64,000 nt of DNA. It comes from JAIYDJ01 sp031400505 (GTDB lineage: Bacteria > Pseudomonadota > Alphaproteobacteria > Rhodobacterales > Rhodobacteraceae). Positions 1 through 8,511 of the stretch are shown piece by piece. Position numbers and translations under genes: made by a program. The notes under the pieces were generated by a model, which was not told where the DNA came from, searched no databases, and saw only the letters and a program-made list of their open reading frames with translations. The DNA lies in contig JANNPZ010000019.1 of NCBI GenBank assembly GCA_031400505.1, positions 1-64,000 of the forward strand. Direction: 5' to 3'. The first letter of the stretch is position 1, and each line of letters starts with the position of its first letter.

Positions 1-167
1 GCGAGGGGGGTGCGGGGGGGGTTGTGGGCGGGGTGTATGATTTACTATGCCCGGGCGCCGTCCCTGTGGGGCCGGGCCCCGGTTCTGCAGGACAAAGCGG
101 CACGGCCTGCACCTGCCTACCGGTTTTCCGGTCCCACTTGGTCCCCCACACATAGCTGGATGAGGAT
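1..167 (+). other. Leader region upstream of the xylose permease gene
   Basis: No gene is visible in this stretch. It is G-rich at the left edge and carries two small inverted repeats: GGGGC/GCCCC around 68-80 and ACCGG-TTTT-CCGGT at 119-132. In related operons the xylose-binding protein gene xylF precedes the permease, so this may be the xylF-xylH spacer with a hairpin that limits read-through. xylF itself would lie outside the window, so that is inference. Confidence 0.3.
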
Positions 168-1496
168 ATGAGCAAAGCACCCCCCCCGACGTCTCACGCG
201 CCAGCACTCGAAGCCCGCGGCAGCCTGTTCGCGCGGTTCCTGCGCGACACCGAAATCGACACGCGCCTGCTGGGCATGGTCGGTGCGCTGGTGATGATCT
301 GGGTCGGATTTCACTTCTACGGGGTGTTCTTCCGCGATGGCGGCGTGTTTCTGACCCCGCGCAACCTGTGGAACCTGTCGGTGCAGACGTCCTACATCGG
401 GATCATGGCCACGGGCATGGTTCTGGTGATCATTACCCGCAACATCGATCTGTCGGTCGGCTCGATCATCGGGGTGACAGGGATGGCGATGGGCCTGTTG
501 CAGGCCGAGGTTCTGGCCCCCCTTCTGGGTATCGGGCATCCGGTGATCTGGATCGTGGCGGTGATCGTCGGGCTGTCGCTCGGCGTGCTGATCGGGGCGT
601 TTCACGGCTGGTTGATTGCTTACCGCGGCATCCCGTCGTTCATCGTCACGCTGGGCGGCCTGTTGATCTGGCGCGGCATGGCGTTCCTGTCGGCAAGCGG
701 GCGCACGATTGCCCCGATGGACGAAACGTTCGCGCTGCTGGGCGGCGGGCCTTATGGGGCGGTAGGGGCAACGGGCAGCTGGATCGTCGGCATCCTTGGC
801 TGCATCGGGGTCTTGTATCTGCTGCAAAGCGGGCGCGCACAGCGGCGCAAGCATGAATTCCACCAGCGCCCGATGTGGGCCGAGGTGTTTCTGGCCATCG
901 CAGGCTGCGGGGCGATCATCGGTTCGGTGCTGCTGGTCAATGCCTATCCGTGGGCCAAAGGCATCGTTGCGAACTACGCCAAGGCGACGGGCCAGGACCT
1001 GCCAGAGGGCACGTTCATCAGCCACGGCTATGCCATTCCGGTGCTTTTGATGGTTGCGGTCGGGATCCTGATGACGATCATGATGACCCGCACCCGGTTT
1101 GGCCGCTATGTGTTCGCCATCGGCGGCAACCCCGAGGCGGCGGTGCTGGCCGGCATCAACACGCGCTGGGTCACGCTGAAGGTGTTCGCTCTGATGGGCG
1201 GGCTGGCGGGGCTGGCGGCGGTGATCGTGTCGGCGCGTCAGAATTCGTCCACCAACGCCATGGGCGATCTGGACGAGCTTTATGTCATCGCCTCGGCGGT
1301 CATCGGCGGCACGTCGCTTGCGGGCGGGTCGGGGACGGTGTTCGGCGCGATCCTCGGGGCGCTGGTCATTCTGTCGCTGCAGTCGGGGATGGTTCTGATC
1401 GGGTTCGGCGACGGGTCCTATCAGAAGATCGTCGTCGGCACCGCGCTGGTTCTGGCCGTCTATCTGGACATCATCTACCGCAGAAACGTGAAGTGA
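168..1496 (+). CDS. xylH: Sugar (xylose-type) ABC transporter permease
   Basis: Membrane permease of a sugar ABC importer, 442 aa, in the branched-chain/ribose/xylose permease family (BPD_transp_2). The N-terminal roughly 30 residues are cytosolic, followed by many hydrophobic segments. The family hallmark NIDLSVGS lies near residue 92, and the motif region RTRFGRYVFAIGGNPEAA is in the second half. The length suits XylH-type permeases, which are longer than RbsC. It is the first gene of an operon with the ATPase (10-base gap), xylulokinase and xylose isomerase, which points to D-xylose as substrate. The binding protein is not in the window. The family is certain; the xylose specificity is from context. 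Confidence 0.9.
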   Translation: MSKAPPPTSHAPALEARGSLFARFLRDTEIDTRLLGMVGALVMIWVGFHFYGVFFRDGGVFLTPRNLWNLSVQTSYIGIMATGMVLVIITRNIDLSVGSIIGVTGMAMGLLQAEVLAPLLGIGHPVIWIVAVIVGLSLGVLIGAFHGWLIAYRGIPSFIVTLGGLLIWRGMAFLSASGRTIAPMDETFALLGGGPYGAVGATGSWIVGILGCIGVLYLLQSGRAQRRKHEFHQRPMWAEVFLAIAGCGAIIGSVLLVNAYPWAKGIVANYAKATGQDLPEGTFISHGYAIPVLLMVAVGILMTIMMTRTRFGRYVFAIGGNPEAAVLAGINTRWVTLKVFALMGGLAGLAAVIVSARQNSSTNAMGDLDELYVIASAVIGGTSLAGGSGTVFGAILGALVILSLQSGMVLIGFGDGSYQKIVVGTALVLAVYLDIIYRRNVK

Positions 1497-1506
1497 GGGG
1501 CAGAGC

Positions 1507-2265
1507 ATGACAAACCGAGGCACACCTCTGGTCGAGTTGCGCGACATCTCGATTTCATTCGGCGGCATCAAGGCGGTCGATCACGTCACGGTCGATCTTT
1601 ATCCGGGCGAAGTGGTGGGCCTTCTGGGCCACAACGGCGCGGGCAAATCGACTCTGATCAAATGCCTGTCCGGGGCCTACCAGAAAGACGCGGGCCAGAT
1701 CCTGATCAACGGCGAAGAGGTCGAGATCAACAACCCCCGCGACGCCCGCGCGCTGAACATCGAGACGATTTACCAGACACTGGCCTTGGCCGACAATCTG
1801 GACGCGGCGTCCAACCTGTTCATCGGGCGGGAACTGGTCAGCAGGTTCGGCTTTGTCGATGACAGCACGATGGAGTCGGAAACCCGCAAGATCATGGCAC
1901 GGCTGAACCCTAATTTCCGCAAATTCTCGGTCCCCGTCAGTGCCTTGTCCGGCGGGCAGCGCCAGTCGGTCGCCATTGCGCGCGCGGTCTATTTCAATGC
2001 CAAGATCCTGATCATGGACGAACCCACCGCAGCACTTGGCCCGCACGAGACGCAGATGGTCGCCGAACTGATCAAAGAGCTGAAGGCGCAAGGTCTGGGC
2101 ATCTTCTTGATCGAGCATGACATCCATAACGTCATGAAGCTGTGCGACCGCGCCTCGGTCATGAAGAACGGCCAGTTGGTCGGCACGGTCAACGTGAACG
2201 AGGTCACCGACGAAGACATCCTCGGCATGATCATTCTGGGGAAAAAGCCGGCCAAGGTGGCGTGA
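1507..2265 (+). CDS. Sugar ABC transporter ATP-binding protein, single-domain
   Basis: ATPase that powers the xylose importer, 252 aa. Walker A GHNGAGKST is at residues 41-49, the Q-loop glutamine is near residue 90, the signature SGGQRQS is at about 148-154, and Walker B ILIMDEPT is at about 167-174. E. coli XylG and RbsA carry two ABC domains in about 500 aa. This protein has only one, like FrcA-type ATPases, so it should act as a homodimer. The ribosome site is the GAGGGGCAG before the ATG. Its TGA overlaps the ATG of xylB by one base, showing translational coupling. Confidence 0.9.
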   Translation: MTNRGTPLVELRDISISFGGIKAVDHVTVDLYPGEVVGLLGHNGAGKSTLIKCLSGAYQKDAGQILINGEEVEINNPRDARALNIETIYQTLALADNLDAASNLFIGRELVSRFGFVDDSTMESETRKIMARLNPNFRKFSVPVSALSGGQRQSVAIARAVYFNAKILIMDEPTAALGPHETQMVAELIKELKAQGLGIFLIEHDIHNVMKLCDRASVMKNGQLVGTVNVNEVTDEDILGMIILGKKPAKVA

Positions 2266-3701
2266 TGTTCATCGGGCTCGATCTCGGCACATCGGGCCTG
2301 AAGGGTGTGCTGATCGATGAGGATCAGCGCGTTCTGGCAGAGGCTTCGGCCCCGTTGGCCGTGCAGCGCCCGCTTGACGGGTGGAGCGAGCAGTCGCCGT
2401 CGGACTGGATTGCGGCAGCTGAAACCGTGCTGGATGCCTTGTCGGCGCAGGGGCTGGGGTCGGTGCGCGGGATCGGGCTGTCGGGGCAGATGCACGGGGC
2501 CACGCTGCTGGACAGCGCGGACAACGTGCTTCGCCCCTCGATCCTGTGGAACGACACCCGCAGCCATGCCGAGGCCACCGAGATGGACGGCGATCCGCAG
2601 TTCCGGCGGGTCTCGGGCAACATCGTGTTTCCCGGCTTTACCGCGCCGAAACTGATGTGGGTGCAGCGGCATGAGCCTGAGTTGTGGGCGCGGGTGGCGA
2701 AGGTGTTGCTGCCCAAGGATTTTCTGCGCCTGTGGCTGACGGGCGATCATGTGTCCGAGATGTCGGATGCGGCGGGCACCGCCTGGCTCGATACCGGCGC
2801 GCGGGACTGGTCGGACGATCTGCTGACGGCGACTGGCCTGTCGCGCAGCCATATGCCGCGACTGGTCGAAGGTTCGGCCGTGTCGGGCACCCTGCGCGCG
2901 CCACTGGCCGAGCGGTGGGGGCTGCCGAAAGGTGTGGTGGTCGCAGGCGGCGGGGGCGACAATGCGGCCTCGGGCGTCGGGGTCGGCGTGGTGCGGGCCG
3001 GGGATGCGTTCGTGTCCTTGGGCACCAGCGGCGTGCTTTTTGCGGCGAACGACGGGTATCAGCCGGACCCTGCGACGGCGGTGCATACGTTCTGTCACGC
3101 GCTGCCGGGAACCTGGCACCAGATGGGTGTTATCCTTGCCGCGACGGATGCGCTGAACTGGTATGCCGGGATGGTCGGGCAGGATGCGGCCAGTCTGACC
3201 GGGTCTTTGGGCGCGCTGCATGCGCCGACAAAGACAATCTTTCTGCCCTATCTGGGGGGAGAGCGGACGCCCCTGAACGATGCCGCCATCCGGGGGGCGT
3301 TTCTTGGGCTGGAACATGCCACTGACCGTTTGGCAGGCACGCGGGCGGTTCTGGAAGGGGTCACCTTTGCCTTTCGCGATTGCCGCGACGCTTTGGCCGC
3401 GACCGGCACGCGGATCGAACGGCTGCTGGCTGTGGGCGGCGGCTCGCGGTCGGACTACTGGCTGTCGGCGATTGCGACGGCGCTGGATTGCCCGGTTCAG
3501 GTGCCGGTGTCTGGCGATTTCGGCGGAGCTTACGGCGCTGCCCGTCTGGCCATCATGGCAGCCACCGGTGCCGGTGCCGAGATAGCCACAAGGCCGCCGA
3601 TTGCCCGCACCATCGACCCCGTTCCCTCCTTGCGCGCCGCCTTTGACGCGGGCCACGCCCGCTATCGCCGCGCCCAGAACCTGCTCAGGAGCCTTGAATG
3701 A
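2265..3701 (+). CDS. xylB: Xylulokinase
   Basis: FGGY-family kinase, 478 aa, phosphorylating D-xylulose to xylulose 5-phosphate with ATP. The N-terminus FIGLDLGTSGLKGVLID is the family phosphate-binding start. SGQMHG near residue 75 and GGGSRSDYW near residue 390 are typical of XylB. An in-frame ATG exists 41 codons upstream inside the ATPase gene, but it would add an arginine-rich non-homologous tail, so the start at 2265, which overlaps the ATPase stop, is preferred. Its own 3' end overlaps xylA by four bases (ATGA). Confidence 0.95.
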   Translation: MFIGLDLGTSGLKGVLIDEDQRVLAEASAPLAVQRPLDGWSEQSPSDWIAAAETVLDALSAQGLGSVRGIGLSGQMHGATLLDSADNVLRPSILWNDTRSHAEATEMDGDPQFRRVSGNIVFPGFTAPKLMWVQRHEPELWARVAKVLLPKDFLRLWLTGDHVSEMSDAAGTAWLDTGARDWSDDLLTATGLSRSHMPRLVEGSAVSGTLRAPLAERWGLPKGVVVAGGGGDNAASGVGVGVVRAGDAFVSLGTSGVLFAANDGYQPDPATAVHTFCHALPGTWHQMGVILAATDALNWYAGMVGQDAASLTGSLGALHAPTKTIFLPYLGGERTPLNDAAIRGAFLGLEHATDRLAGTRAVLEGVTFAFRDCRDALAATGTRIERLLAVGGGSRSDYWLSAIATALDCPVQVPVSGDFGGAYGAARLAIMAATGAGAEIATRPPIARTIDPVPSLRAAFDAGHARYRRAQNLLRSLE

Positions 3702-4981
3702 CCAATTTTTTCAAAGACATCGCGCCCATCGCCTATGAAGGCCCCGGGGCAACCCACGAATTCGCCTTCCGCCACTACAACCCCGCACAGATCGTGATGG
3801 GCAAGCGGATGGAGGACCATCTGCGCTTTGCCGTGGCCTATTGGCACTCTTTCGCCTGGCCGGGCGGCGATCCGTTTGGCGGGCAGACCTTTGATCGCCC
3901 GTGGTTCGGCGACAGCATGGACCTTGCCCGGATGAAGGCCGATGTGGCGTTCGAGATGTTCGATATCCTGGGCCAGCCCTATTATTGCTTCCACGACGCC
4001 GATGCCCGCCCCGAAGGCGCGACCTTTGCCGAAAGCAAGCGCAACCTTGATGAAATCGTTGATTATCTTGGCGAAAAGCAGGTCCATCACAAGGCAAAGC
4101 TGCTGTGGGGCACCGCCAACATGTTCAGCCACCGGCGCTGGATGTCGGGGGCTGCCACCAACCCCGACCCCGAAGTTTACGCCTATGCGGCCGCCACGGT
4201 GAAGGCGGCGCTGGATGCGACGCACAAGCTTGGCGGGCAGAACTATGTGCTGTGGGGCGGGCGCGAAGGCTACGAGACGCTGCTGAACACCGATCTTGGC
4301 AAGGAACGTGCGCAGGCGGGCCGCTTCCTGCAACAGGTGGTCGAATACGCCCACAAGATCGGGTTCAAGGGCACGATCCTGATCGAACCTAAGCCGCAGG
4401 AACCCAGCAAGCATCAGTATGACTATGATGTGGCGACCGTCTTCGGCTTCCTCCAGCAATTCGGCCTTGAAAAAGAGGTCAAGGTGAATATCGAACAGGG
4501 CCATGCGATCCTCGCAGGCCACAGTTTCGAACACGAGATTGCCACGGCGGCGAGCCTTGGGATTTTCGGCTCGATCGACATGAACCGCAATGACTACCAG
4601 TCCGGCTGGGACACCGACCAGTTTCCCAACAACCACGTCGAAAAGGCCGTGGCCTTCTATGAAATCCTGCGCGCGGGTGGCTATACCACGGGGGGCACCA
4701 ACTTTGATGCCAAGATCCGGCGGCAATCACTGGACGCCGAGGATCTGATCCTGGCCCATGTCGGCGGGATGGACACCTGCGCGCGGGCGCTGCTTTGCGC
4801 GGCGAGGCTGTTCGAGGATGGCCGGATGGAGGCGGCACGGGCCGAACGCTATGCCGGCTGGAACGCTGCGCAATCCTTGCTGTCGGGCGGGCTGGAAGAG
4901 GCCGCAGCCCGGGTCGGGGATCCGCAACCACGCTCTGGCCGCCAGGAGCGGCTGGAGAATATGTGGAACGACTTCGTCTGA
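3698..4981 (+). CDS. xylA: Xylose isomerase
   Basis: Converts D-xylose to D-xylulose; cytosolic metal-dependent TIM barrel, 427 aa, a group II (long) xylose isomerase. Visible signatures are SFAWPGGDPFGG, the catalytic-histidine segment YYCFHDAD, WGGREGYETLLNTD, the metal-site glutamate IEPKPQEPSKHQYD, and NIEQGHAILAGH. Enterobacterial XylA reads EANHATLAGH at the last motif; the metal-ligand Glu and His are kept here. It is translationally coupled to xylB by an ATGA overlap. The gene order permease-ATPase-kinase-isomerase makes a self-contained xylose operon lacking a visible regulator and binding protein. Confidence 0.96.
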   Translation: MTNFFKDIAPIAYEGPGATHEFAFRHYNPAQIVMGKRMEDHLRFAVAYWHSFAWPGGDPFGGQTFDRPWFGDSMDLARMKADVAFEMFDILGQPYYCFHDADARPEGATFAESKRNLDEIVDYLGEKQVHHKAKLLWGTANMFSHRRWMSGAATNPDPEVYAYAAATVKAALDATHKLGGQNYVLWGGREGYETLLNTDLGKERAQAGRFLQQVVEYAHKIGFKGTILIEPKPQEPSKHQYDYDVATVFGFLQQFGLEKEVKVNIEQGHAILAGHSFEHEIATAASLGIFGSIDMNRNDYQSGWDTDQFPNNHVEKAVAFYEILRAGGYTTGGTNFDAKIRRQSLDAEDLILAHVGGMDTCARALLCAARLFEDGRMEAARAERYAGWNAAQSLLSGGLEEAAARVGDPQPRSGRQERLENMWNDFV

Positions 4982-5036
4982 GCTTGTCCTTCGGGACGGC
5001 TCAGCTATGGTCGGGTTCCCCTTCAGGAGCCTGACC

Positions 5037-7334
5037 ATGACCGAAATCCAGACCCGCATCGCCCGCCAGATCGCCCGTGAAATCGGTGCCGAGCCCGGTC
5101 AGGTCGTGGCGGCCGTTGATCTGCTGGACGGCGGGGCAACGGTGCCCTTTGTCGCGCGCTATCGCAAAGAGGCGACCGGGGGTCTTGACGATACCCAGTT
5201 ACGCGATCTGTCCGAACGGCTGGGCTATCTGCGCGAGCTGGAGGCACGGCGGGCGGCGATCGCGGCGTCGATAACAGAGCAGGGCAAGATGACTGATGTG
5301 CTGGCTTTGGGGATCGCCAAGGCTGTGACCAAGGCCGAGTTGGAAGACCTTTACCTGCCGTTCAAACCCAAGCGCCGCACCCGTGCGATGATCGCACGCG
5401 AGGCGGGTCTGGGGCCGTTGGCCGAGGGCATTCTGGCGGACCGGATGGCGGATCCTGCCGTGTTGGCGATGGGGTATGTCACGGATGCGCTGGACGCGAA
5501 GGCCTGTCTTGAGGGCGCGCGGGATATCATCACCGAAGGCCTTGCCGAGAATGCAGCCCTGCTGGGGCGCCTACGTGGCCACATGAAGCAGGTAGGGCGG
5601 CTGGTGGCAGTCGGGGTCAAGGGCAAAGAGGAAAAGGGGGCAAAGTTCTCGGATTACTTTGCACATTCAGAGCCTTGGGGTGGCGCACCCAGCCACCGGG
5701 TTCTGGCAATGCTGCGCGGTCAGAACGAGGGCTTTCTGTCCGTCGATCTGGAGGTCGACGCCGAAGCGATGAGGGGTGAAAGCCCCGCAGAGCGCGCCTG
5801 TGGGGCGGCGCTTGCCGCAACGGGTCGCGGGCCGGGCGATCTGTGGCTGCGCGAGGCGGCGGGTTGGGCGTGGCGGGTGAAGATCAAGACCTCGCTGACG
5901 CTTGATCTGATGGGTGATTTGCGCGCGCGGGCCGAGGCGGAGGCCATCGCGGTCTTTGCCCGAAACCTGAAGGATCTGCTGTTGGCGGCACCTGCCGGGG
6001 GAAAGGCCACGATGGGGCTGGACCCGGGCATCAGAACCGGCGTGAAAGTGGCCGTGGTCGATGCGACCGGCAAGGTTCTGGCGACGGACACGGTGTACCC
6101 GTTTCAGCCGAAGAACGATCTGCGCGGGGCACAGATGGGGATTGCACAGCTTATCGGAAAACACGGGGTAAAGCTGATAGCCATCGGCAACGGCACGGCA
6201 AGCCGCGAGACGGAGAAGCTGGTGGGCGACCTTCTGGCGCTGTTGCCGGGGGAAAAGCCCACGAAGGTGATCGTGTCTGAAGCGGGTGCTTCGGTCTATT
6301 CGGCGAGTGCGATGGCGGCGAAGGAGTTTCCCGATCTGGATGTCAGTTTGCGCGGGGCCGTCAGCATCGCACGGCGGCTTCAAGACCCGTTGGCCGAATT
6401 GGTGAAGATCGAGCCAAAGGCGATCGGAGTGGGTCAGTATCAACATGACGTCGATCAGCACCGGCTGGCACGCAGCCTGGAGGCGGTGGTCGAGGATGCG
6501 GTGAACGCGGTGGGGGTCGATCTGAACACGGCGTCGGCTCCGCTTTTGGCGCGGGTTTCGGGGGTGGGGCCGGGGCTGGCCGAGGGGATCGTGGCGCATC
6601 GCGACGCGAACGGGCCCTTCGCGTCGCGGCGCGATCTGTTGAAGGTGCCGCGCCTTGGGCCGAAGGCATTCGAGCAGGCAGCGGGGTTCTTGCGGATTTC
6701 GGGAGGCAAGGAGCCACTGGATGCAAGTTCGGTTCACCCGGAAGCCTATGCTGTGACCCGGAAAATCATCGCGGCTTGCGGGCGGGATATCCGGGAGGTG
6801 ATGGGGAATGCTGCGGCCTTGGCACGCATTGATCCACGGGCCTTTGTCGATGCGCAGTTCGGGTTGCCGACGGTGAGGGATATTCTGGCAGAGCTGGAAA
6901 AGCCGGGTCGCGACCCGCGGCCCAGCTTCAAGACTGCGATGTTTGCCGAGGGGGTAAATGATATCAAAGACTTGAAGCCCGGGATGCTGTTGGAGGGGAC
7001 GGTGACCAACGTGGCGGCCTTTGGGGCCTTCGTCGATGTGGGGGTGCATCAGGACGGGTTGGTGCATGTCAGCCAACTGTCGGATTCCTATGTGAAAGAT
7101 CCTCATGCCGTGGTGAAGGCGGGGGATGTCGTTAAGGTGCGGGTGGTCGAGGTGGATGTCGCCCGCAAGCGGATCGGCCTGACAATGAAGCGCGACAGCG
7201 GTGCGGCGCGGGAGGCCGTGCGCGAGCGGGACAAGCCGGTGCAGAAAGCCAAGTCCGGGCCGATGCAGGCGGGGTCCGCGGGCGGTGGCGGTGCGTTTGC
7301 CGAGGCGCTGCGGGGGAAATTTCCGGGGCGGTGA
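5037..7334 (+). CDS. tex: Tex-family S1 RNA-binding transcription accessory protein
   Basis: Nucleic-acid-binding Tex protein, 765 aa, close to the family's usual 770-785. Order of domains: N-terminal helical Tex domain, YqgF/RNase H-like domain starting at GLDPGIRTG (about residue 326), helix-hairpin-helix repeats (about 500-560: LNTASAPLL, SGVGPGLAEGIV, VPRLGPKAFEQ), and a C-terminal S1 domain beginning at LKPGMLLEGTV (about 647). The start at 5037 follows CAGGAG with good spacing. Longer in-frame extensions into xylA add no homologous sequence. It is separated from xylA by 55 bases and probably has its own signals. Confidence 0.95.
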   Translation: MTEIQTRIARQIAREIGAEPGQVVAAVDLLDGGATVPFVARYRKEATGGLDDTQLRDLSERLGYLRELEARRAAIAASITEQGKMTDVLALGIAKAVTKAELEDLYLPFKPKRRTRAMIAREAGLGPLAEGILADRMADPAVLAMGYVTDALDAKACLEGARDIITEGLAENAALLGRLRGHMKQVGRLVAVGVKGKEEKGAKFSDYFAHSEPWGGAPSHRVLAMLRGQNEGFLSVDLEVDAEAMRGESPAERACGAALAATGRGPGDLWLREAAGWAWRVKIKTSLTLDLMGDLRARAEAEAIAVFARNLKDLLLAAPAGGKATMGLDPGIRTGVKVAVVDATGKVLATDTVYPFQPKNDLRGAQMGIAQLIGKHGVKLIAIGNGTASRETEKLVGDLLALLPGEKPTKVIVSEAGASVYSASAMAAKEFPDLDVSLRGAVSIARRLQDPLAELVKIEPKAIGVGQYQHDVDQHRLARSLEAVVEDAVNAVGVDLNTASAPLLARVSGVGPGLAEGIVAHRDANGPFASRRDLLKVPRLGPKAFEQAAGFLRISGGKEPLDASSVHPEAYAVTRKIIAACGRDIREVMGNAAALARIDPRAFVDAQFGLPTVRDILAELEKPGRDPRPSFKTAMFAEGVNDIKDLKPGMLLEGTVTNVAAFGAFVDVGVHQDGLVHVSQLSDSYVKDPHAVVKAGDVVKVRVVEVDVARKRIGLTMKRDSGAAREAVRERDKPVQKAKSGPMQAGSAGGGGAFAEALRGKFPGR

Positions 7335-7382
7335 TGTCTTTGCGCTTTGCGGGCACCTCTGATGCAGATGGCGGGCGTCGAA

Positions 7383-7451
7383 GGGGGGGCTGTCTGCCCC
7401 CCCTCTGCCTGCGGCAATAACCCCTCCGACGTTATTTTCGAACAGATGATG
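7383..7451 (+). repeat. Intergenic hairpin-plus-core repeat, copy A
   Basis: Lies between the convergent tex and the minus-strand membrane gene. A GC hairpin with seven G's, loop TGTCT and seven C's (7383-7403) precedes the core GTTATTTTCG-AACAGATGATG (7431-7451), which abuts the membrane gene's stop codon (7452-7454). The same loop TGTCT and the same core recur in copy B. It could serve as a bidirectional terminator. Confidence 0.7.
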
Positions 7452-7868
7452 TCAGAAAGCTTCGGGCGCGATCCGGCCGAGAGTGGCGCGCAGGATGAGG
7501 GCTGTGAAAGTGCCAAAGGGCAGGGCAAGGGGAGTGCCGATCAACCAGCCGAGAACCGCCCCGATTGTGGTGCCGAGGACAAGGGCGGGCAGCCAGCCGA
7601 ACCAGCCGCGGTCCATCAGGATGGCGGTCAGCGGGGCGGCGAGGGTGAGGCCAAACCAGGTGAAAAGGGGCGAGAGCATCAGGAGGGCGGCGAGCGCCCA
7701 AAGCATCAGCCAGCCCTCGCCCCAGGTCTGGGTGCCCAAGGTCCACAGCAGCACTTGCAGGATCGCGCCGGTGGCGGCGGGGGCGAGCCAGGCCACGGAA
7801 TGCGCGATCAGGGCGCTGCGCCAGCCCAAGGTGGCGAAGCCGTCGGGGATGGAGCGCAGCAGGGCCAC
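7452..7868 (-). CDS. Small integral membrane protein, unknown function
   Basis: 138 aa with a GTG start chosen because it lies just after the end of the glutathione transferase gene. The longer frame to 8024 overlaps that gene by 150 bases with proline/cysteine-rich, non-protein-like sequence. The product has about four hydrophobic segments (for example SVAWLAPAATGAILQVLLWTL and the stretch around LALPFGTFTALILRATLG). I do not recognise the family. It is probably the last gene of a tldD-gst-membrane protein operon. Confidence 0.6.
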   Translation of the reverse strand: MALLRSIPDGFATLGWRSALIAHSVAWLAPAATGAILQVLLWTLGTQTWGEGWLMLWALAALLMLSPLFTWFGLTLAAPLTAILMDRGWFGWLPALVLGTTIGAVLGWLIGTPLALPFGTFTALILRATLGRIAPEAF

Positions 7869-7872
7869 GGGG

Positions 7873-8511
7873 TCAGTTGGCGGGGGCGGGCATCGCCTCG
7901 TCCGGGGTAGGGCGGGCGGCGGCAAAGGCGGGCAGGGTTTCGCAGTGGTTTGCCAGGGCATGCAGCCGGGGGTGGGTGCCGGGTGGCAGGGCGTCTGGCA
8001 CGCGGTCGTGCAGGTAGGCGACAAGGCAGGTGGCCATCACGTCGGCATGGGTCAGCGAAGGCCCCATCGCATAGGGGGTCTGCAGGCGCTGTTCTAGGGC
8101 GGCAAGGCCGTTTGCCAGTTGGCCGAGGCAGCGGGTCAGCCAGTCGGCGCTTTGATGGGCTGGGGGGTGGAAGACGCGCTCATAGACGACGTTTCCCGCT
8201 TTTTCGAGGCAACCTTGGGCCAGTGCCGTCAGTTGCAGGGTGTGGCGGCGCTGCGGGCCAGAGGGGGCCACCAGGGCGCGGGCAGGGCCGATGGTTTCGT
8301 CGAGGTGATCGAGGATCAGGGCAGAGTCGATCAGCACCTCGCCATCGTCCAGCACTAGAGCGGGGATGCGGGTCAGGGGATTGATCGCGGCGATCTCGGT
8401 GGCGTTCGAGAAGACCGAGCGGGTGTCGCGGGTGAAGGGCAGGCCGTAGTGGTGCAGGGTGATGCCGATGCGGCGGGTCACGGGGCTGTCGAACTGCCCG
8501 ACCAGGATCAC
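7873..8511 (-). CDS. Glutathione S-transferase family protein
   Basis: Soluble GST-like protein, 212 aa. The N-terminal thioredoxin-fold part (residues 1-75) contains GQFDSPVTRRIGITL, the cis-proline region RIPALVLDDGEVLIDSALIL and the glutathione-contacting E/D-S element. An all-helical C-terminal domain follows. The GTG start at 8511 gives a four-base GTGA overlap with the tldD stop, so the two are co-translated; an ATG further upstream would read through tldD. The substrate cannot be inferred. Confidence 0.85.
   Translation of the reverse strand: MILVGQFDSPVTRRIGITLHHYGLPFTRDTRSVFSNATEIAAINPLTRIPALVLDDGEVLIDSALILDHLDETIGPARALVAPSGPQRRHTLQLTALAQGCLEKAGNVVYERVFHPPAHQSADWLTRCLGQLANGLAALEQRLQTPYAMGPSLTHADVMATCLVAYLHDRVPDALPPGTHPRLHALANHCETLPAFAAARPTPDEAMPAPAN

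Noticed and set aside
117..1571. Long minus-strand open frame antisense to the xylose permease gene, with similar frames antisense to xylB, tex and the M16 protease gene
   Set aside because: Arg/His/Gln/Asp-rich, no recognisable motif, mirrors codon bias of the real high-GC gene on the other strand.
3698..4981. Possible loss of a catalytic residue in XylA because NIEQGH replaces the enterobacterial EANHA
   Set aside because: The metal-ligand Glu and His are retained; the change is probably a lineage variant.
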